From NCBI GenBank assembly GCA_947044365.1, contig OX345651.1:1630426-1694425 (forward strand): a stretch of 64,000 nt of DNA. Reading direction: 5' to 3'. The stretch is from Petrosia ficiformis. Lineage: Eukaryota; Porifera; Demospongiae; Haplosclerida; Petrosiidae. Below, piece after piece: positions 43,918 through 64,000 of this stretch. The notes under the pieces are model-generated. The model did no database searches, had not been told where the DNA came from, and saw only the letters and a list, made by a program, of their open reading frames with translations. Positions within the stretch are counted from its first letter, which is position 1. The number at the start of each line of letters is the position of its first letter. The translations under genes were made by a program, and so were the position numbers.

Positions 43918-46900
43918 CACCTGTCATGCCCCTCTTCTGGCTAAAACTTAAATGTATATACAATTATACAGATATACAATGTACATGTATCTAGAGTGAA
44001 CTGATGAATTAAGGTAACTGCACAAAAGCTATTCATGTTCACCATGACCTCAGAAAAATGTTCATTAACTGACAATCGTTTTACCTGCACCATTTTCATA
44101 TAACTATCCTTCCTGTTCTTTTTTTGTGTATGTCAAATCTCAATCCATTACTTCATTATTGAGTTACAGTGTAATCATGTATTAACCTTATGACATTAAA
44201 CTATATACAATAATTATAGAGTCCTCACATAATAATTTTGAGGTCACTGTGAATATGAACAAACTTTAGTGTTGTTTTAGGATATTCCCAGTGACATTTC
44301 AATAATGCAATTATTATAAGTATAATTACATAATCAAACCACTACAAACACAAAGTGACTGACCAAAAGTGACCAGGTTAGACTGACTGGTATTATGTCA
44401 AAACAATGTTTTCTCTTTTAAGTGTTTACAAGAAATATAGGTTGCATTTAGAATCACAAAATAACGCTGTGATTTATATGGTATGGTACTATTATGAAAT
44501 TGTTTTTATTATGTGGTAGTATACTATTCTGAATGGGTAATATAGTTACAATACTATCCTTATATGAAGTGACAATCAGACTCAATTAATATTCTTCATA
44601 ATAAAGACATACAATGTATTGGTTTCCCACACACAATGACACATTTCCATTCACAATTATTATATGTATGTATATATATGTACACACACACAGAAATACA
44701 AGCACAACTACACAACTAACTACACATGAAGTCTGTTCACATTCATGATGACCTCAAAATTAGGCTGTGATGACTTCATATGTACATATAATATAGTGTA
44801 TAGTTTAATGTCATAAAGTTAATACATGATTATACTGTAACTCAATAATGAATTAATGGATACAAATTTGACGCATACACAAAAAAAGGATGGGAAGAAT
44901 AGTTATATGAAAATGGTGCAGGTAAAAAGATTGCTTGTGATATATAACTAAAGTTATGAACATTTTTCTGAGGTCAAGGTGAATGTAATAATCTGTAGTG
45001 ATGTTTTAGTTTGACAAAATGATTACTTTTAGTTACAGTTATAGTATGATGTTTTCCCAAAATATTAGTTATAAATATAGTTGACTAACAAAAACAATAT
45101 TATGCTTACTAAAAGAGTTTTAGTTTTAGTTAACTAACTAAAAATGCCCATTATTGGCCATTTTTCATTTTAGTTAGTTATAGTTATTACAATAGACTTG
45201 TAATTTAGTTATAGTTTAGTTAACTATAAGTCACAGTTTAGTTAACTATAAGTCACAATTCTGGACTCAAAGGGGTTTTAGTTATAGTTATAGTTATAGT
45301 TAACTAATGCAATACTAACACACACTGATACAATTCAATGACTTGAATGAACTTTTAATTGAACTTCAATAAAATGGTATATTTTATCATAAGAATGACC
45401 GGTTTGCTCAAGTCTTCTGGTTGAAATGATTTTTAAACATAATCTATTATTAAAGCTTAATTACATACTGAATACATACATGTCCATGTCATATATATTC
45501 ATGTTTTATACACAAAATGTGTATAAACTTGCACTATATAAGCAAATATAATTTTATTATTAAATTTATGGTCCCATTCAATGAATGGTCGTGGAGTATA
45601 TATATGGTATATAGGTGAAATCATATTCAATTTCCATCATATGTGGTAATTATGTTGAAATAACTAAATAAACAGCTTTACATCATCATTCATGGTACTC
45701 CTCACAATAACTGTTTGCTTTCCTTTGAATTACCACAAATACAATATGATATCACCTTCTGTTCATAATTACACATCAAAGTTAACTTCAATGGGACCAC
45801 AAATTAAACATCATAGTATATAAATGAGGATGTCAGCAATAGGTAATGGTCATCATCATATTTCATCATTTCTCAGTAAGATTTGCTAAGTCACTTACTT
45901 ACATTATCATTAATGTGCATATTACACTTCTACTGTTACATGTGACTGTATTTGGGAAAACCACACATTTTGAATAAACACTTTTCAACACTCGCTATTC
46001 GGCCATTTTATACAGGTAGCAAACTAAATTTGGTATCTAGAAGGAGCATTAGGTATTCTGGGATACCAAATGTCATTGGTGTCCCGTGCAACATGGCTGA
46101 ACAGCAAGTGTTTGAAAGTAAGTGTTTGTTCAAAATTCTTATGCATCACAAGTGTAGTTTTCCCAAATTTGGTCACATAATATAAGAGGATGTTTAATAT
46201 AAGGTCCCATTATGAACAGTACATGTATGTGATGTCATATGTATTTCATCATGTATTTCATCATGTATACATCACACATACATAAATGATGAAAGGGAAT
46301 CACTATCAACAAATGATGAAATATGACATCCCTATTGCTTAAACATCCTAATTTTCTAAAAGGGACACTTTATTGCAAAATAATTTTGCTTACCTTTAAC
46401 ATGTCGTCATTTTGTACAGGAAGTCAATGATATTATGCATTTAATAATGGTCTTCATGGATACCAAATTTCATTGATTTCCTGCACAAAATGGCGGAATG
46501 CAAGCAAGTGTTTTATCAAAATTATTTTGAAGGAACATGTCCCTTTTGAAGTTATGTCACATACATGTATAATAGTAGAAGTATACCAGGGTATGCACAT
46601 TAATGATGATGAAAGGACTTAGCTAATTAATACAACTCATAGTTATTACAACCATGGAAAAACATTTCATTACAAATAACTGTGTAGGCATGGCTTATTA
46701 GGATTGTTGATATATGCACATAGGTACATTTTCCTTACAGTGCTGATAATCATAAATATTACAATCTGTGAAATTGTTTTTGGTGTGCACCCTTTGATGC
46801 TACTAAAAATCACTGGTTTACACACTGCAACTTGTGAGCTTGATGGATTAGCAGGTGAATGGATACGTCTTGCAGTTAAAGGCCCGAACAATAATTGTAA

Positions 46901-47172
46901 TTATAATAGTAATAATTTCTCAAACCTGGTTGATGGTTGTTGCAATACTTTAGGATCCACAAAATATTTTACTCTTAAATGCAGTTGAAGAGGTGGTGAG
47001 GCTTTAATCTGAGTAGTTAGTTTCATCCTGTTGTTCAGCCATAGGTATATTCCGTGATGGTCAATGTATCTCAATCCAAAGTAGTCACTTTCAACTATGC
47101 CAAGAATGGAGCATATCTGCAGTATTATTATCAAATACAACAATATTCTTTATTAAATAATTATGCATAATG

Positions 47173-47256
<84 letters not shown>

Positions 47257-47449
47257 CATACAAAATAATTATTTAACATAATAATGATATCCTCACTTTC
47301 TCCAGGCAATCATATCCAGTACTGTCATCTGGAAGTGAAACGTGATGAACAACAGAATTTGGTAATGTTAGCAAACAATCCAGCCTTTCTTTTTTGTTCA
47401 CTCTACGTAGCATCTCTGTTTCTTCTCCACTAGCAACAGTACTACGCAT
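39156..47449 (-). CDS. MYLIP: MYLIP/IDOL-like FERM-RING E3 ubiquitin ligase (complete)
   Basis: MYLIP targets membrane receptors of the LDL-receptor family (in vertebrates) for ubiquitination. Six exons join in frame: 47449-47297, 47116-46926, 43507-43296, 41912-41741, 40980-40516, 39591-39156. They give 542 codons plus stop; the human protein is about 445. FERM F1: DCLEK-ICSILGIVESDYFGLRY and LHLRVKYFVDP. F2: HIFYLQVKSLM, GALLAQAEIGD. F3: QLENWGVSYLKV, YIGIGGFHIRL. The C-terminal RING reads CRICMDNPVSAVFCPCGHHM, then CYQCATECTKCPLCRKEV, with all zinc ligands present. It ends VQYVYGTSS, shorter than vertebrate forms. The linker lacks the cysteine cluster reported for iron binding in IDOL. Start at 47449 or the ATG at 47413 is undecided. 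Confidence 0.92.
43627..43866. mobile_element. Double-palindrome foldback element, copy 2 (inverted)
   Basis: Reverse-complement copy of 12860-13109: TATAGTATGCTAACAGGTCC first, the GGGCTATATCACATCC core, then GATGATGTCACCATCAT at the right. It lies in MYLIP intron 2, between (TA)n tracts (to about 43618 and from 43866). Confidence 0.85.
44032..44262. mobile_element. MITE family C, inverted copy
   Basis: TTCACCATGACCTCAG to TTTTGAGGTCACTGTGAAT. Its interior matches 8341-8572 (TTTACCTGCACCATTTTCAT). MYLIP intron 2. Confidence 0.78.
44734..44988. mobile_element. MITE family C, direct copy
   Basis: GTTCACATTCATGATGACCT to TTTTTCTGAGGTCAAGGTGAA, in the opposite orientation to the copy 470 bases to its left. 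The two copies could pair in a transcript. Confidence 0.78.
44990..46925. other. MYLIP intron 2, remaining part
   Basis: At 45000-45320 is TAACTATAACTAAA-rich sequence of the family seen at 49132 and 52770. At about 45940-46180 and 46370-46560 are two copies of a family with TTCATTGATTTCCTGCACAA and AAAATTATTTTGA, also present near 4365-4550 and 24000-24190. The rest is AT-rich and featureless. Confidence 0.65.
47178..47252. repeat. (TA)n microsatellite
   Basis: Long TA run broken once by AATTA, in MYLIP intron 1. Confidence 0.95.
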
Positions 47450-47694
47450 AAAAAAATTATTGTTTTTTTGAATGTTCGTTGCGTAGACAACGCTTATAAC
47501 GCGAATTCGGCCGGTGACCACACCTAGTACCTGTACCTAGCTATATAGTACTGTACTAGTACTCGAATTCGATTTCACTTCCGTTCGAAAAGAGCGCGTA
47601 CGGGAAGTTAATCTGTCCACGTTATACACGTATATAATTTTAAAAAATTTAATTAGATTTTAATTAAATAAAGTATGTAAGGTTATGTAATGAT
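47450..47694 (-). promoter_or_regulatory. MYLIP promoter / MINPP1 3' end interval
   Basis: Only 245 bases lie between the MINPP1 stop and the MYLIP start, both on the minus strand. On the minus strand, ATTAAA-like poly(A) signals occur within about 50 bases of the MINPP1 stop. Then comes a patch with several CpGs (GAGCGCGTACGGG, GGCCGGTGACC), unusual for this AT-rich window. It includes CACTTCCG at 47576-47583, the ETS core CGGAAGTG in the gene's direction. Promoter function is inferred. Confidence 0.55.
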
Positions 47695-62001
<14,307 letters not shown>

Positions 62002-62835
62002 CTAAATACAAATAATTATAAGTATGAAATTTTGAAGGAAAACTTCAGTTCAGCAAAAATCTGTGTACTAAGACTGGAATCCCGTCACTGAAGTACATAT
62101 TCTTAATTTTCACCAAGTACACAGAATTGCAAAGACTCTAGTCCTTTCAGAAGGAGCAGAGGTTCCTCTCTGAAGGACATCAACATCCTTATCTGTGAAT
62201 GTACAATGTCATCATTCCTACTATAGCCCAGAGGGCCATCCCTATAATTGTTTTCCATGTGAGCTAATATCATAATGTTTGTGTCACTTTACTAGTGTAT
62301 GCTGACTACATACAATGTAGTTAAGGGAGTGTGTTTGGGGGTGTGGTTTGATCAAAAATGCAAAAAGACTAGCTTCTCTACAATAAAATAAATAATGAAC
62401 TTCAAAGGGAATGCTTTTCCTCATATCTTGTTAAAAGGGTAATGTCTACCACCAGTGTGTAAATTTATCAGGATTCCTCAGACCCGTATGTAGCATTTAA
62501 AAAATGGAGGTTCTTAATCTCAGTGCAAATGGAGTGTGCGAAAAATTTAGCCATGCCCACTTTTACAAGACACATCGACTACACACACAGTGAGCTTATG
62601 TATGTAATCGTCTAATCCTCAGGGATAAGGCTAATGTAGTAGGCTAATGCATAACAATTATTAATAGCAGTGGTGTTGGCTCCTGTTGTGACAATTATTA
62701 ACCAACAACGAATGACTAAACTCTCTACAACCTCCTCCCATACTCGAGTATAGGCCTGTTTCTACACGATTAAGCGTTCACAGTCTAAGTTTAGTAACAC
62801 TATGCAGTGCACAAATTAAAGAACACATTTATTAA

Positions 62836-63435
62836 CCCTTAGAGCACTGAGCCTGTTTTTCAAAATTCTTCCCATTTCCAACACTGGCGACTCTATTGCA
62901 TATAATTTGGCCACCGTTCACTTTCTCTACCCCAAACTTGGCTCCTTTTCCGACATGGAGTACTACTTCCACCAACTTGCTTAGCGGGACTCGAAAGTCC
63001 CCAAGCGCATCGTAGGATCAAATCAAATGCAGTGCTCTCCCACTTTTGACTGGAACTGGGGCTAACAAAATGACCCCACTGCATGTTGGCACCAGCTACA
63101 CCCACGATTTCAGGTTTCACAGCAAGGAAAATGCCTCAGCTACCCACCAGAGGGCGTGGGCGGGGTCAAAAAATGCTAAATTTGTCGGCAGCGAGGGGGC
63201 TGCGTCCCCTTCGAACCCCCGCATTAACAGGGGGAACACCCCCCTTAAAAATCCCCCCCGTAGTCATTATTTAGGCCAAAGGGCGGCCGAAAAAACATCA
63301 ACTTTTTTAGCCACGTTCATCAGTTTGTGCTTGACGCCAATTACAAGCATTTGGACAGCTTCGTGTAGCGAGGAACAGACGGCGAACCACGTAGGGGTGA
63401 AATGTCACATATATGTGACATCAGTGCTCTAAGGG
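62836..63435. mobile_element. piggyBac-like MITE (CCCTTAGAGCACTGA, TTAA target)
   Basis: The left end CCCTTAGAGCACTGA and right end TCAGTGCTCTAAGGG are exact inverted repeats. Both are flanked by TTAA (62832-62835 and 63436-63439), the classical piggyBac target duplication. The 600-base interior is notably GC-rich (GGGCGTGGGCGGGG, AATCCCCCCCG) compared with surroundings and has no transposase frame. Confidence 0.88.
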
Positions 63436-63780
63436 TTAATGGATACGAAGTGAAATATGGGATTTGGAAAGAAACGTACATACAATGTTCCAACCACACC
63501 TAAAAATGCTAACATCATTTTATGGCTAAGAATATCATTAAAAAACATCCAGGTTAGTGAAATTACTAATGGTGATTTTTGAGCATTTGACAGGATTTAG
63601 TACACACCTACAAGGTAACAACCACGGCCACACACTTAAACCACGCCCTTTACCCCATGCATGACCTGTTGTTGCTACTTAATGACTATGAATATCATTA
63701 ACTCTGAGGAGGTATGCGAAATTTATAATTCTTTAATTACAATGAAAAAGCCACACCCACCAGATTGATAGCACGTTTAC

Positions 63781-63828
63781 ATTGCCCGTACGCACGTTTT
63801 TGCCTTCACACCACCATATGCCATCATT
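63781..63828 (-). CDS. Candidate small exon (unassigned)
   Basis: On the minus strand, TTTTTTGCTTTAG precedes 16 codons, NDGIWWCEGKNVRTGN, then GTAAAC. Borders and phase (0/0) would splice into the MINPP1 exon at 62001. However, the sequence does not resemble the family's pre-RHG segment, so it may be chance or belong to another gene. Confidence 0.22.
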
Positions 63829-64000
63829 CTAAAGCAAAAAAAAAATTGAAAATAAAACATGCTTTAACAAATGTGTTCTTTTTATGGACTAGATTCTGTG
63901 CTCATGGTTACATAAAATCCTTTCAATAAGAGAGGGGCTAAAAATAATTAGGGAGGGGCTGGCTAAACCTAATAAGGGAGGGGCCAGCTAAACCTAATTA

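Larger units (their letters stand above)
62002..64000. other. Upstream of the first recognised MINPP1 exon
   Basis: The missing MINPP1 N-terminal exon(s) should lie here or beyond 64000. At 62050-62350 is a decayed family B copy (GGGCCATCCCTATAATTG). At 62836-63435 is a TTAA element. At 63890-64000 are two short GGGAGGGGC-GGCTAAACCTAAT repeats. No signal-peptide ATG exon could be tied to the gene. Confidence 0.6.

Noticed and set aside
47450..47521. Upstream in-frame ATG for MYLIP at 47521
   Set aside because: It would add 24 residues from the promoter-like CpG-bearing sequence with no similarity to the family. The ATG at 47449 or 47413 is more plausible, though not proven.
62893..63432. ORFs of 75 and 128 codons on opposite strands
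   Set aside because: Both lie inside the piggyBac-like MITE, overlap each other and show no recognisable domain. The GC-rich interior simply has few stops.

Overview
The window looks like nuclear DNA of an animal, probably an early-branching marine one such as a sponge. It is strongly AT-rich by eye, full of the palindrome TACATGTA, microsatellites and small inverted-repeat transposons. It carries four intron-rich genes of animal type. The species call is an inference; no organism-specific marker was found.

Layout. (1) 101-10670, minus strand: the 5' part of SND1 (Tudor-SN); eight coding exons are visible and the rest lies beyond base 1. (2) 10671-10895: a 225-base interval separating the SND1 and SETX start codons, a likely bidirectional promoter. 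(3) 10896-38578, plus strand: a senataxin (SETX) helicase gene in about 23 exons. My exon chain keeps one reading frame throughout and gives 2,769 codons plus stop. (4) 38579-39155: a short convergent intergenic gap. (5) 39156-47449, minus strand: a complete six-exon MYLIP/IDOL-like FERM-RING ubiquitin ligase. (6) 47450-47694: a 245-base gap with a CpG-containing promoter-like patch. (7) 47695-62001, minus strand: MINPP1, a histidine-type multiple inositol polyphosphate phosphatase, in eleven exons from the RHGxRxP exon to the stop; its first exon(s) are not identified.

The four genes do not form one pathway: SND1 and SETX act in RNA metabolism, MYLIP in ubiquitination, MINPP1 in inositol phosphate turnover. 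Their arrangement (head-to-head, tail-to-tail, tight tandem) shows short intergenic spacing combined with long, repeat-swollen introns.

The introns hold most of the unusual material. A nearly intact non-LTR retrotransposon of the restriction-like-endonuclease type lies antisense in SETX intron 13. It sits inside an ATAATAATAATC-type microsatellite, and its two ORFs are in the same frame, separated by a single TAA. There are several MITE families with clear terminal inverted repeats (hAT-like with 7-8 bp target duplications, and TTAA-flanked elements), large foldback palindromes, and at least nine minisatellites with units of 29 to 78 bp. All exon boundaries were read by eye from GT/AG sites and frame continuity, without transcript evidence.
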